Positions 48,686-59,844 of a DNA stretch of 64,000 bases are shown here, piece by piece. The position numbers were made by a program, and so were the translations under genes. The notes below the pieces were generated by a model that saw nothing but the letters and a program-made list of their open reading frames with translations, did not search any database and was not told the DNA's origin. The stretch spans positions 1,213,119 through 1,277,118 of the forward strand of contig NW_020194512.1 of assembly GCF_002865645.1 (NCBI RefSeq), read 5' to 3'. The number at the start of each line of letters is the position of its first letter. Position 1 is the stretch's first letter. The DNA is from Hyaloscypha bicolor E. Lineage: Eukaryota > Ascomycota > Leotiomycetes > Helotiales > Hyaloscyphaceae.

Positions 48686-49047
48686 AGTTCGATAATTATC
48701 GTAATCGATGGTCGATTATCGATTATCGAAAAATTAGCGCGATTATCTAATCGTCGCTTATCGAGCTTATCGGAGCCCACACTGCTCTAATCTCATTGCT
48801 TCTGTTGTATAGCGCAAGTCTTGGGTTGGGATTCGCTGGGACTGTCGAATCAGAAACGAATGAGGATGGGATGGCAATTGTTCGTGGATATCGCGGCGCT
48901 CTATACCTCGCAATTGGACTCGCTCTAGCCGCACTCGTCTTGGACATTCTTTTCGTTCGAGTGCCCAAGGACACACGAGAAGGATGGGCAGAAGATGTAA
49001 ACTTCTCAGTTACCTCTGAACCTACAGACCTCTCATCACGTGACTGA

Positions 49048-49881
49048 ACATCCTCAACTCCAGCAGTTAGAGAGTGCCTGCCAGGAAGGCCGGGTGAGAT
49101 ACGTCGGGTTGAATGGGCGGAAATTGTAGATGTGAGACTCATGCTACTTTAGCCGCAATATGTTTGTGTGTGGACACTAAGCTGAGGGTCGATCGTGGAA
49201 GTCAGCATTTCTGCATGGAAGGACTAGAAATTGAACCTGGGTTGAGGATGAATCTCTCCGGGGTTTGATATTGAGTTCCTCCGCCATTGAAGACCTACCT
49301 CATCTCGGAAGAAAACTTCGCGAGATGGCGGAGCTTCCAAGGTGCGCTTGACATAGAAGGTTGAGGCCTCTCGATGCTCACGAGCTGCCAGGGACAAATG
49401 AAACTCCTATATTTCGATCAGTGCTTCGACTCTCAATAGCAATTGCCGATGGGTGAAGTTGGTGTCCCCAGACTCATGATAGGAAGGAAGGAAGGTCGTC
49501 GATCGCTTACGAGAGAAATTGAGCTCGATGCTGACATAATTGCCCCCTTTTCGAACTAGCTGAAGATCTTGCCCCGCATCTGACAGAACCTTGCTTTCAC
49601 CAGAAAGCCCCAACCTACTTGTTCTTTCTCTGTCAACTTGTTGCTTTACCTCAGCGTTGACCGTGAATGATGAGCTACCACCGATCTAAGAGATCGGTGC
49701 AACGAGCTTTGGAATCACATCCCTTGAGATTAAAGTTAACCAACCCCTGAATTCTGGCCTCCGTGAGCATTGTTAGTTCAGGCTCGTCAACAAGAGACGA
49801 GGCCAGCGGAAGACATTGACGCCCTTCCCGAGCTTCATTATCAAGAAGACTTCCTAGCAACACAACCTCCCAAAGGCCCAA
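49048..49881. other. Intergenic, no gene supported
   Basis: About 830 bp lies between the transporter remnant and the PHD-finger gene. Minus-strand frames at 49407-49613 and 49675-49905 have no recognisable features. Confidence 0.5.
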
Positions 49882-50884
49882 ATGGCTAGAAATGATTTCC
49901 TTCACCCAGTGTTTATGGACATTACGGATTTGCCAAGTGACTACGCCATTGAACAGATGCGTGAGGCAGAATCTATCGGTTGGAAGGGTGGGGAGAATTT
50001 CTTCGATGGTTCGTGGTTTATTTATTCACCCTATTTGCCATAATCCCCACGTGACTGATGATTGTATAGGAAAACACGACGACTTCTGTTTCGTATGTGG
50101 CGGCACAATGGAGCTATTCGAGTGCCAAACGTGTGATAATTGCTACCATGCGACTTGCATGACACCATCGTTGCCCCCGAGTGAGGTCCCAGGTTTCTGG
50201 TTCTGCCCGCACTGTGTAGATAGAGAGCTGCACATTCCCCCAAGCTCTCCAAGATCGCATTACTTCACACCTGTGTCTCCACAAGGGTCGTCCCTTCCTG
50301 CGAGCACCCCAAAGACCCCAGGAATCAGTGCTACCAGCTCTGTAGTAAGTTCTCTCAAACGACCAGCAGCCACTTCAAACACAGAGGAACCTGCCAGCAG
50401 TGGTCAAAGTCAAGCCATCCCAGAGCAGAATTTTCAGCCACAGGCTCCTCCTCAACCAGCGGGAACTCATTCAACAAAAACACTTCCTCACAAAGGCAAC
50501 AATAGTCGTCAGCGGCGTTCATACTCACCCCCGCTGAAAAAATCCAAGTACTCGACCTTCTCTGCCGACGTCGACAAGGCGTTGACTGTCATCCACAGAG
50601 AACTCGAGAAAGCAGCTCATATGGGGAGAGCGGAAGGAGGCCTCCAAGACAAGATCCAGGCATTGGAGCAACAGCTGAAGCTCAAAGATGGGCAGATTCA
50701 ACTGGGCATCAAGGAGCTTGAATTTGCAAAAAGACAGCGTGTGGAGTCGAGTCTTCTTGAGGCTGAGAATCGAAGATTGAAAGAGGAGAACGCTAATCTG
50801 GCGAGCTTGGTTGAGAGGAAAGACGCTGAGTTAAAGGATTGGCGGGCGAAGCTTAGGAATATGATTGGGAGCGAGTTGGATTGA
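49882..50884 (+). CDS. PHD-finger protein with C-terminal coiled coil
   Basis: The model is join(49882..50008,50070..50884), 313 aa. The ATG at 49882 begins MARNDFLHPVFMDITDLPSD; a 61-bp intron (gttcgt...gtatag) joins NFFDG|KHDDFCFVC. Residues about 46-95 form a C4HC3 PHD zinc finger: CFVC, CQTCDNCYHATC, then FWFCPHC. This places it among chromatin readers that bind histone H3 tails or other partners. A Pro/Ser/Thr-rich disordered region follows with a basic patch (RQRRSYSPPLKKSKY) that may act as a nuclear signal. Residues about 200-310 are a heptad-rich coiled coil (LQDKIQALEQQLKLKDGQIQ, ENRRLKEENANLASLVERKD). Nuclear function is inferred; the exact partner is unknown. A frame starting at 49892 is an alternative that reads through the intron and is less likely. 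Confidence 0.85.
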
Positions 50885-51530
50885 ATGGTGGAGGTCATCT
50901 TCGAATCCAAGGGTTCAGCCTCGTTTGACTCTTGCACATCAGATGAAAGGGGCTAGAACGAGAGCGGCAATCGCACCACTGCTTCAAACGCAACGACCGA
51001 CCCACACGCGAGATTGGACAGGAGGATACGAGCATAGAAAATGCACCGCAGACACAAATGCAGTCAGGGACCAGGATTTCGAGAATGAGTCTGAGGATGA
51101 GCGAGGATCAGGCGAGGCAACGCGTTTTGGACAACTGTACTTAGAAGAAACAGTGCTCGATCTGTACTCGGGTGTTGCAGGAACACAGAAGAAGCATAGA
51201 CATGAATGGTACCAACAATTGGTTTGTGACCTCCGATGGACCATAAAGAGAAGCTGGAGGAGTTAATGTGGGGCCAAACTACGGGGACGAGAATTAAAGA
51301 AGAAACCCGACAACAAGATTTCGATTGATATCCTATTATTCCCGCGATATTCAGGTGAAATGATTTCCAGAAAACTATATCAAACCCAGGCATTCTATCT
51401 TGTAAACGCCCAAAAAGGGAGTCACCATCTCAACTCCCGTCAGACCCCGCATTATCACGTGCCACTCAAGCTCAAACACCGACCTCTCCCATTCATCCTC
51501 CCAACATCCCTCCTCCCACCTCAATCCATC
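50885..51530. other. Intergenic, no gene supported
   Basis: This is the 3' region of the PHD gene and upstream region of the next gene. The 50865-51266 frame and its minus-strand shadows lack similarity. A CACGTG-type site (tatcacgtgcc) is near 51460, about 70 bp upstream of the next start. Confidence 0.45.
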
Positions 51531-52271
51531 ATGGGGATAATCCGCAAAACCCTCAACACGCTCATCCTCGGGGGCGCTGGTGGTGTTGGTAGTTTCGCAT
51601 TCTGGACACGGAATTCCAAGTTTGTCCCAATTGCAGCAGACGACCCAATCTTCTCCTCCGCCGCCTACCTACGAAACAATCCCAACAAGAACCCACAAAC
51701 GAAAGATCTATGTGTGAGGAAAGTAGAGCTAAGCAAGATAAAACCGCAACTGCTTGAGAAAGAGGGCGAGGGGAAGTTGGTGGAGGCGTTTTGTGCGGGA
51801 GTTTGGGGTGGGATAGGTGCGTTCTTCTGTCCCCGTCTTTGATGGAAATGCATGCTGATTGGGAATTGAAAAGGCTATGCGTACCAACGCCGCTACCTCG
51901 AGAAAAAGTACCGCAACTCCACGACAACAGCACACCAACTCTGGAGCACCCCCGAGCTTCTATCCTCGTCGTACGACGTCGGAACACAGATCACCGACCA
52001 CTTCGAAGTGGTGTCCAAGACGCCCTCATCAATAATCGTTCGATGCGGCGATAGTCCACTGAAAACAGGGGTCAGGGATAGCGATGGGTTGTTCGAGATG
52101 GGCGTTAAGATAAATAGGGAAGAGGGCGTCGCGGAGTTTAGACTGAAGAGTATTTTTTACAAAGGTTTGGGGACGGCGACAGCGCCGCCGATGCCGAGCC
52201 ATGTGGAGTTTGCGCATCGGTTGTATACGAAGCTTTGGATGGAGAGTGCGGTGAGGAATGTGGTTATGTAG
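51531..52271 (+). CDS. Conserved fungal protein with N-terminal membrane anchor, function unknown
   Basis: The model is join(51531..51816,51874..52271), 227 aa, with a 57-bp intron (gtgcgt...gaaaag) in phase: AFCAGVWGGIG|YAYQRRYLEKKY. The N-terminus MGIIRKTLNTLILGGAGGVG / SFAFWTRNSKFVP is one hydrophobic helix preceded by basic residues, so a mitochondrial or membrane anchor is likely. The remainder is soluble: DPIFSSAAYLRNNPNKNP, HQLWSTPELLSSSYDVGTQI, TDHFEVVSKTPSSIIVRCGD, DGLFEMGVKINREEGVAEFR and HVEFAHRLYTKLWMESAVRN. Such sequences occur as hypothetical proteins in many ascomycetes as far as I recall; I cannot name a domain. Exon 2 is uninterrupted to TAG at 52269-52271. Confidence 0.8.
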
Positions 52272-52636
52272 GATATGGGGGAAGGGGGGTGTACATAAGT
52301 AAGTGGAGGGGGGAGGGAGCAGGGAGAGGTGGAAAGTCATGAATTCGTGAATGGGCGGTCTAAGTCTATCTATCTAGCTGATTTAGCTCTATACCCCATC
52401 TGCCTGTCTATAACAAACGCCACGCAAATCCAATCCAATCAATCCATTCTATGAATGTCTATTTCTAAATCTCTGCTGCTCGCTGGCGGCGGATGTAGCA
52501 GGGAATGCAGGTCGCGTGACCAGAACGTCGATGGTCCTGGTTCGCCGTCTCCCGACGCAGCTCTCGTGTTGGAGACGATGGTCGGCCTGGTTGATACGTT
52601 TAGCTGATACTCGTGGCGCATGGAAGGCGGAATGGC

Positions 52637-53482
52637 TCACGCCTGGCTCATGGATCTCACTCTATCACACTTCTCCACATCCGTCTCGTTGACCTCCTCC
52701 GGATTCTCTCCTTCCTGAACGCGCTTTCCTCGGCACCGATCCCAGGTCTGTGCCCCGATGGAATGGAAGACGAAGCCTAGTGAAGCGAATACTAGGACAG
52801 GCGTGCCCAAAGCGACGGCCCAACTGGGTGTCTCGTGGTCACCGAGGACGATCCAGAGATGGACCATGACGCCGAGAATAGCTATGTTGCTACCGACTGA
52901 AAGGAGCGTCCAGAAGCCCCAGTAAAGTTGCGTGAGGTCTTCTCCATCGCAGTACTGGATGTTTAGTATTGCGAAGCATTCGAAGACTGTGCCTGTTGCC
53001 GCGAGAACGAGACATAGGGAGGCGATGGAAAGTTGGTGCTTTCGAAGGCGCTTGACCTTTTTCTTTTCTTGTCTAGCCTCTTCTTCGGAGATTGCTCTTT
53101 CAAGGCCATTAAGGCGGGCGTTGAGGCGGGCACCGAGGGCGATAGATCTGGAAGACTATTAATTGTGGTTGTCCAGCGGCATTGAGACACTCTAGGGAGT
53201 TATAGGAACCAACTGAAATCTGCGAGACGCACTTGTGATATTGTAGTGAACTGATGCACATTAAAACCAAGACCTGAATAGTGTTAGTCGTGAGTCCTCC
53301 TTTCCTGGGTCCATTTTGAAGATCTCTTTCAATTATGGAGAGGGGGTTCAATTTCGGAAGATACTTACGATGACGAACAATAGCCAGAATACTGTGTTTG
53401 CCTCAGCAATGTTAAGGTGCTGCATAAATCGAGCATAGTGGTTACACCGCTCAGGGTCCTTCTCAGAGAATTTTCCCGTCAT
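52637..53482 (-). CDS. Four-TM fungal membrane protein, function unknown
   Basis: The model is complement(join(52637..53147,53233..53273,53369..53482)), 221 aa. The 95- and 85-bp introns have GTAAGT and GTGCGT donors and phase-matched joins (TVFWLLFVI|VLVLMCISS and QYHK|SIALGARL). It starts MTGKFSEKDPERCNHYARFM. Four hydrophobic segments are visible: FWLLFVIVLVLMCISSL, LSIASLCLVLAATGTVFECF, FWTLLSVGSNIAILGVMVHL and WAVALGTPVLVFASLGFVF. Between TM1 and TM2 lies a charged helix (LERAISEEEARQEKKKVKRL). The C-terminal tail is acidic. The family is not recognised. It is divergent from the possible gene at 53703, sharing a short upstream region of about 220 bp. Confidence 0.75.
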
Positions 53483-53702
53483 GTTGAGAAGGAAATCCCG
53501 TTAAACGATAGTTCATAATTTGACCGAAAGATGCACTCGAATAAAGAGAATCCCGCAACTTAATGATTCGAGATGTGTGGGAGCGGTATACACGACGCCA
53601 GCAGACGGACTCCGGAGAGTGCGAGTGGAGAACGTGAATGTGCTGACCGCTACTTGCCTAAAAACTTTATTTCTCGCGAGGCTGTGAATCACTCGTTCCA
53701 AC

Positions 53703-54143
53703 ATGCTCCACGGTGCGTCAATACAGTTTCCGCATCACCTCAATAAACACCAAACTCAGCCAAGGTCGAGGCTGCGGTACTGGCGCTCAAGTACCGCGAC
53801 GATCTCACCCGATTGAGCTTATCTTGACTCAAAACTACTGCGCGCTCTTTCATCGAATTTTCTTGACTCGCTGGCGTTGGTTGGGAGTGAGAGAGTTTCT
53901 TGAGTTGAGGTGGTTGAGGCCAAGGCGATCGCTGCAGGCCAAGTGCTGCCAATGGAGGCTGAAACCGAGGCCAAGGCCCGGCTACAGTATCGAGAAAGTG
54001 AACAAACAGAACTTCCGGCCCGATTTGAATGTGGCATTGCTTGTTGCCTCTTCATCGCTCAAATAGAGATATGGATGACAGACTTCAGGAACCTGATTTT
54101 GAGAGTTGTGGTTGCGACGCTAGGATCGAAATCTTCGCCATAA
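53703..54143 (+). pseudogene. Possible degraded small gene
   Basis: An ATG at 53703 (MLH) can be joined by a GT-AG intron (about 53713-53759) to AKVEAAVLALKYRDDLTRLS, which then meets TGA. Protein-like sequence continues in a second frame (NYCALFHRIFLTRWRW) and a third (VVEAKAIAAGQVLPMEAETE ... FECGIACCLFIAQIEIWMTD) ending at 54143. Three frames in succession suggest frameshifts, or introns I cannot place. No family was recognised. Confidence 0.3.
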
Positions 54144-57100
54144 TATGGTGAGCCTTTTGCTGGATGAAACGGACGCGTCGACCAGAAGAGAGAAGCCAGT
54201 ATTAATGCTCAGAGTTCTGCAGAGACATAATCACATGCTGCAAGCAGATGAGCGTAGAAGGTAGCTCTCAGGGTCAGACGGATGACATTTCATCCAAACT
54301 TTTCTACGCCCAAGTCAGTGACATTTCCAAGCTTCATCCGGGGCATTGATCTCGCCGCCAAGGAACTGAGCGATCTTAGACAATGAGGGTTCAGAGGTGA
54401 ACATTGTCCTATAATTAGCAGTGTATTGCTTCGTTTCTAGTTCGATACAGCCCGTGGACCCCATTAACATGATGGGAAATATCCAGAAGGTGCGATCATA
54501 TGAGCTGGGGTCCCTGTGGAACCTCTTCTTGCAACAACTCGGCTTCCAAAATGGCTCATCTCTCGCATCGGGGTACTTGGAGGTATGAAATTTCTTCAAT
54601 ATGATAAGACACGGACTGAGAGTGTCTCGGTAGCCAGAGATCAGCGAGTCGCTTGGATAAAGGGGGTTTGACGCTGAAATGTGACTGCTTTCTGAAAGAT
54701 TGGCAGGCCCACTTGGACTTTGATCTCCTCAACAATGAATTCGACTTGAATCGGATATGGGGTCCAGCTTTATCACCCGGGTATGTATGCTCTCCCGTTC
54801 CCAGCCCGCCGTCAGTCCCCGGCTGGAGAACTTTCGAGCAGAGACACTTGGCTCCGTCGTGTCATCAATGACAAGAAATGTCTTGCAAAGCACTTATTTA
54901 AGTGCTTCCCAACTAGTCCCATTAGCCTTTTGCTGAGGTGTTCTGTCGCCGATATCATCAAGGCGAGACTTCGTCTGCCAATGGGCGTGCTGAGGACATT
55001 CTCACCTTCTCCGAAGCCGCAAGGCCCAATCAACATATCTTTTCTCCTATTCGCCACTCCACACCATGGCATCCGCCAGCGATTCATTTCCCGATTGTCG
55101 ATTCGTTTCCTCAAAAATCTTGTTGCTCCTCTGGAACGGTAGGTTATGCTCCGAATAACTCAGATCACTTCCCAGACTCTTGAGCTATCGAAGTGTGCCA
55201 GAATAAATTGCCAGAAGTAATGCGGTAGTAGGATTTCGGTTCTGTCTCTGCTGAAAACATTTATACCATGTAATTATTCCTGGTCAACATCGTTAACTGG
55301 TTAGAAAACCGCATCTTGGATTGCTGGAAGAATCCAAGGCACGGTATAGAGTGCCTCAACGCCAGTGGCAGCAAACAGTCCAAGAAGGTCTTCACAATGG
55401 AACGCGTCTCTGAGTGAAGCCTGAGGTTATTTGTGACAAGGTGTAGTGGCATGTATCTGTACCGTTGAGTCCGTTCGGTCAAAGCTAACATTTTGTATCT
55501 AGAATCATCTCCGACTTGCTTTTCATGACCTCTGCTGATGCACGTATATCAGTGTTTTGGATGGCAGGACTGAAGACACCCTTGCGTGGTTTTGCATTCA
55601 AGAATAATAAAGTGGATCGAGGGACATATCAACCATCTGGATGTCCATTCCCCACGTCCAACCCTGTTGTATCGTCCCACGTCTGTGTTATGTCAGCAGC
55701 CGCTAGGGAAGGAAGGATTACTTTAGCCAGCTGCCCCCCATAGGAATACATTATCTTTCTGCCCCTACTCTGGCCTTTGCCATCGTTGGTGCCCACCGGG
55801 ATGTCTATCCCGTAATAGCCTGGGAGTGTTTTCTGCTCGCTGCGGATGGCAGAATCCTGCATGCAAATACATGCGGTGTCAAAGGTCGAACGGCATGCAG
55901 AGTATCAATACTCCTTATATTGGAGATCCCTCTGAATGGATAGCAAGACGGGTTGCATCATGTTTATGGCTACCAGGTGTTATCAATGGCTCCGATGCAA
56001 CAGGAGGAAAGCCGAAATCACTCGATCATCAAAGATCTTCTGAACCCCAACCGTCAAGATTCGGAATTTCAATATAAAGACTGTCAATATCCCATCGAAG
56101 AGAAAGAGCTGGAGCTCACTCGTCTGCAGAGGTGTCATTGGAGGGAGCATTGGGCGGTTGGTGGATGCAGGTCCGATCTCCCCACATTTTGCAGCCTTGA
56201 CATGATGCCGGCGCTAATTCTCGCTTGGAGGACGCTAAAATCTTAGCATGCGAGGCCCAGAAATGGAAAACTCCCCAAACGACATCTCAATCTCCTCTCT
56301 TGATCATCACGATTCAGTCCGAAGAAGTAACTCACAATGAGCAACCAGCGCTCCTTCTCAATCTCCGTTCGATATGCGCCCCTCTGCTCTCCTCTGACCG
56401 AAACTATCGAGCAAGCTCGTCACTTCTTGAGCGAACCGGCTTGCCGATGTGCCGAAGCGGTTTGCTCGGTTCTCAACTCAGCCTCGCCCAAGTTTCAGAT
56501 CCATCAGTCTGCCTCACAAGATTCTCAAACGAGTCGGAAATTCGATAATCAGCCTTTAAGTTTGCGGGGTCCGGATGCCACACCTGAGCTGAATGTCTCT
56601 GCGTCTTGGCGGATGACCTCGTTGGGCACGTCCGACAACTTGCCTTCGGCGGTAGGCTGAGGCTAAGGAATGTTGCGCATTCTCCTTCAGTAACCGCGTG
56701 GCAGAGGACTGAATGGCACCACCGCGGTCTCCCTCCAAGCTGGATTGAGACATCTGAGTGCCATCCTCTCATGTCTCACGGGGCCATCTGATTTTCCGCC
56801 GGAGATGTCGACAGCCAACCCACCGTTGACATGCAGCAGTGCCATCTTTGCCGTGCGGTGAAGACATCGAGCGAGGAATCATACCAAGTACGCTAGTGAA
56901 CAGTGCGCGTGCTCTGTCGCTTCTTAGCAAGGCGGTCGAAGTCGATCGTCCCTTATTTCGGCCCCCAGCAGCTATTTTTGTTTGTTGTGAAGAAGCACTC
57001 CAGGTCACATTATCTGGAACGAATCGACGAATCACGGCTAGCGTTTCTCGAAAAAATGGACCGGCCAAGTCACCTCGTATCTTTGTGATTTTATTTCAGG

Positions 57101-57872
57101 AGTCAGGCAGGGACGTTGAACGCAAGTGCATCCGACCACGCCCAATGCCCAGGGCTGAGAAAAGTTCTCCAATAAGCACGCTTGACGTTTCTGTGCGACC
57201 AATAATCCAAAGGTTATTTTAACATTAGACGCTTGGTAGACATGGGTCGCATAGACTTTGGAGCTTCTCCGCCAACGAGGAGTGGCGGATGAAGGAAGAC
57301 CCCCGCCATCCGCACCAATCAGAATTATCACTCAATATCAGGTGGCTATTTTTGTGAACGGGTCTCGCATGCTTTGCATTCTATTGAATGTGCGTCAAGG
57401 GTTGCACTAGCCAGGGTCAGCCCCCGCTTTACTTCAAGCCACAGAGCCTCAAATCTTTGCCAGGAGCGCCACGACTTCAGCCCGCGCAGCCCGCGACTTT
57501 GATCGGCATAAACCTGTTGACTCATTGGCGTTGAGAAACTTGAGAGCCTCAGCTCTCCAATAACGTCAAGGCTCGCTGCAGAATTGGGAAATTTCTGGCA
57601 AGCATGAGCCCCAGAAAGCGTGATGAACCCTTGCTGTAAGGGCTGCAGGTGTTTTACTTTATTCGAGACCCCAGTTGTCACAAAGAGAGCCTTGGGGAGA
57701 GGCTGCTCCGTCGCAAGCCATCAGTTTGTTGTTAAGCTCCCCTAGCTTCCTCCGGTCTGGTTTCTTCTGTCTTGTTCTTCCCGTTTGTTCAGTTCAGTCA
57801 AAACCTCGATATTAAATCTCGTTCAAATATCAACAACTCACCATAAACGTCGCGCCTACGACAAAATTCAAT
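54144..57872. other. 3.7-kb stretch without a convincing gene
   Basis: GC content is normal, but only short overlapping frames on both strands are present. A weak candidate is a plus-strand relic at about 54460-54790: MMGNIQKVRSYELGSLWNLF, then after a possible intron GGLTLKCDCFLKDWQAHLDF and DLLNNEFDLNRIWGPALSPG. It reads protein-like but is unrecognised and lacks a start and end. The last 140 bp (pyrimidine-rich, then attcaat) is the leader of the MARVEL gene. No TIRs, LTRs or RNA genes were seen. Confidence 0.4.
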
Positions 57873-58823
57873 ATGGTCGACATGCACGACAACGTCTTGG
57901 CTCGCAATGGAGACGCTGGAAGGGATCACATACCCGCAGTCCCGTTCTGGATGGCGATTATTCGCGCTTTCCAATTTGTATGCCACTGCTTGCTTGCTTC
58001 AGAAATGGCCCGCACCTACTCAGAGCTAACATATATTATAGCTCTTGGCACTTCTCGTCACGGCCCTCTCTGCATTCGCTTCCTCGGTGTTTGGCGCCGC
58101 CTTTGTAGGTTTCTCCTGACATTTCTCCTAGAAGTAACTCTGCTGACGATTACTTCAGTTTCCCGGATATGGTGAGTAAAAACGAACAGGGCGAGAGAAT
58201 ATTAATTAACATAACGCGCCAGGCATGAACTTTTTCGTCTTCGCATGGACCTTGATTTTCTTCGGATATGTGCGTAGCAATCCCTCAAACCCGTTCGCCG
58301 ATCAATTCCACTGACTTCGAGATCCAGATCCTCGCCGCTCCTCTGTTCTTCCCGGAAGCGTATAACTACTGGGCTCACCTCGGCCTCGAAATCACGACCA
58401 ACATTTTCTGGCTCACAACATTCGCGCTTCTCGCCGAAGAAGCAGCTGGCTGGAGCATTGTAGGCGATTTCGGACTCGATACCTTACTGCCCGGGAACTG
58501 GAACGCCGCCATCGGAGCCACCAAAGCAGGCGCCGCACTGGGGGCCATCAACTGGGCTCTCTTCATCGCTACGCTCATCTCATTTGGTGCGTGCGCCCCT
58601 ATCCCTCTCACTCTCACCCTCTCCCTTTGTCCGCAGAAGCTAATGGTGCATTTTCCTGGCAGGCATCTTCCTCCACCAACACCGCCTGGCACACGGTTCC
58701 GCAGGCTTCGGAGGCAACCGCGCACCTGCCGACACCGAGAAAAACAACACCGTTGTCACCACCCAACCCGTCGAACTGAACCAGGTCCCGCAACAGCAGA
58801 GCTATCCGGCCCCTGCTGCTTAG
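57873..58823 (+). CDS. MARVEL-domain four-TM membrane protein
   Basis: The model is join(57873..57977,58042..58104,58159..58171,58223..58269,58328..58586,58663..58823), 215 aa. All five introns are GT-AG with consistent phase, including a 13-nt exon (58159-58171). It begins MVDMHDNVLARNGDAGRDHI. The TMs are FWMAIIRAFQFLLALLVTAL, MNFFVFAWTLIFFGYILAAP, IFWLTTFALLAEEAAGW and AALGAINWALFIATLISFGI. The arrangement, with an Arg-containing TM1, the YNYWAHLGLEITTNIFWLTT region and the late IN.LLF.-type helix, is that of fungal MARVEL-domain proteins, which act in membrane apposition or eisosome-like domains. The C-terminal tail is Gln/Pro-rich (VELNQVPQQQSYPAPAA). The specific role is unknown. Confidence 0.83.
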
Positions 58824-59844
58824 GAAATACAGCCACACGCATTACATGTACCGCGCGACGAAGCTCGAGGCGTATATCTATGAGTCGGTCTTTAGTGTGG
58901 AGATTGTGATTATGAGTGGAGAGGAGAATTAGTTTGAGGGGTTCGATGGGAAGTGGATGGGTGAGTGAGTGGTTGATTGGTTGATTGGTTGGGAGGTGGA
59001 GCCGGCTTTGGATGACACGGTACCCCGATAATTTTTTTGGCTTGTTGCATGTGATTTGATGCCGGTCATTGTTATTTAATGGGAACTTGTAGTTAATCGA
59101 TGCGGTCTTGATGATCTGAATTGTTTGCTGTGTGAAATAGATGATTTTACAGTCACGTGTGAGGCTATTGCATGTTCCCGATTCAACAGGGATTTATTTG
59201 AGAGGACTGATCCCCTTCTGTCCTTCATTCGTTTTATCATTCTTTCGCATCACGTCTGCTTGCGATTTCAGCAGTCTCACGACTCCAAAGCCAAGTCTTC
59301 CTTCTCATTTAGCTAACCGCATCCCGTACATTCATTTAATGTGTTTGGGGAACCTTCGCCTGGCCATCTCCTAAAATCCAGCTGAGAACATTCACAATCT
59401 CGCTTACTAGAGATGAAAAGTCCAATCTTTGTCCTCTTTGTAGCCGACCTTTAAGCCTTTGTTTGGGTGGCACTGGACCCTCTGAACAATCGTCTCAACG
59501 TTTCGCGTCGTCGAACGACCTCTCTGGGAGTGTAATCACCCTTTCGCATCCCACTAAGCATTTGATTCTCGCCCAGGGAACAGAAGTCTCACAACCAAGG
59601 GAAAAACTGTATTGGAGTCAAGTCATGGTGCCTTTCCTTGTTTCGATAGAACAGCAGAACACCATAGCAATGATAGCATTAAATAGACTCGAAGGATCGA
59701 CCTCGTCAGCATCTCTTCATCAGCTTCTACTCATTCAGCCATTGCACAGTCCAGATTTCGATCAACTCAGCTCATCACAGAGGCCAACTTATCGAGAACT
59801 GAACGTGCTAACTGCCCAACAACATCATCCGAGACACACTCAAA
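58824..59844. other. Intergenic, no gene supported
   Basis: It holds the MARVEL gene 3' region (a short ggttgattggttgattggtt repeat at 58971-58990) and a leader region before the RING gene. The 59463-59915 frame overlaps the RING gene start in a different frame and resembles nothing. Confidence 0.45.

Larger units (their letters stand above)
47784..48784. mobile_element. hAT-type non-autonomous element, 1,001 bp
   Basis: The terminal inverted repeat is CAGTGTGGGCTCCGATAA at the left and its reverse complement at the right (ends at 48784). It is flanked by an exact 8-bp duplication ctctaatc (47776-47783 and 48785-48792), diagnostic of hAT. Subterminal regions are packed with ATCGAT/TTATCG words on both sides. 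There is no transposase frame. The interior is built of tandem repeats and a nested MITE, so it depends on a transposase elsewhere. It interrupts the MFS gene. Confidence 0.93.
46244..49047 (+). pseudogene. MFS drug-type transporter gene disrupted by a hAT-type insertion
   Basis: Exons read as a fungal major facilitator: 46244-46435, 46486-46586, 46636-46986, 47038-47179, about 47240-47783, then 48793-49047, with three clean GT-AG introns of 49-51 bp. Recognisable parts are CLGGAFEIGKSFGV, THGAFVLISGRIGAVYGHKK (the MFS loop 2-3 motif), ITFPPGRMRNFALGFFGFGC, WRWFFFSM|AILGAGLFTALW, REPIMPLGIWTAP, IISYGIFIWYLVAWQQLV, and the tail VRGYRGALYLAIGLALAALV / RVPKDTREGWAEDVN. A 1,001-bp element (47784-48784) splits the region after GIAGSLI; without it and one target copy the frame would be continuous. 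Independently, in-frame TGA (47180-47182) and TAA (47274-47276) lie between FNFVWN and IALLLVSLLFF, so decay is not only due to the insertion. Confidence 0.88.

Noticed and set aside
33282..58823. Secondary-metabolite or catabolic gene cluster
   Set aside because: Neighbouring genes (allantoinase, wall protein, CorA-like, MFS, PHD, MARVEL) share no pathway logic and no core biosynthetic enzyme is present.
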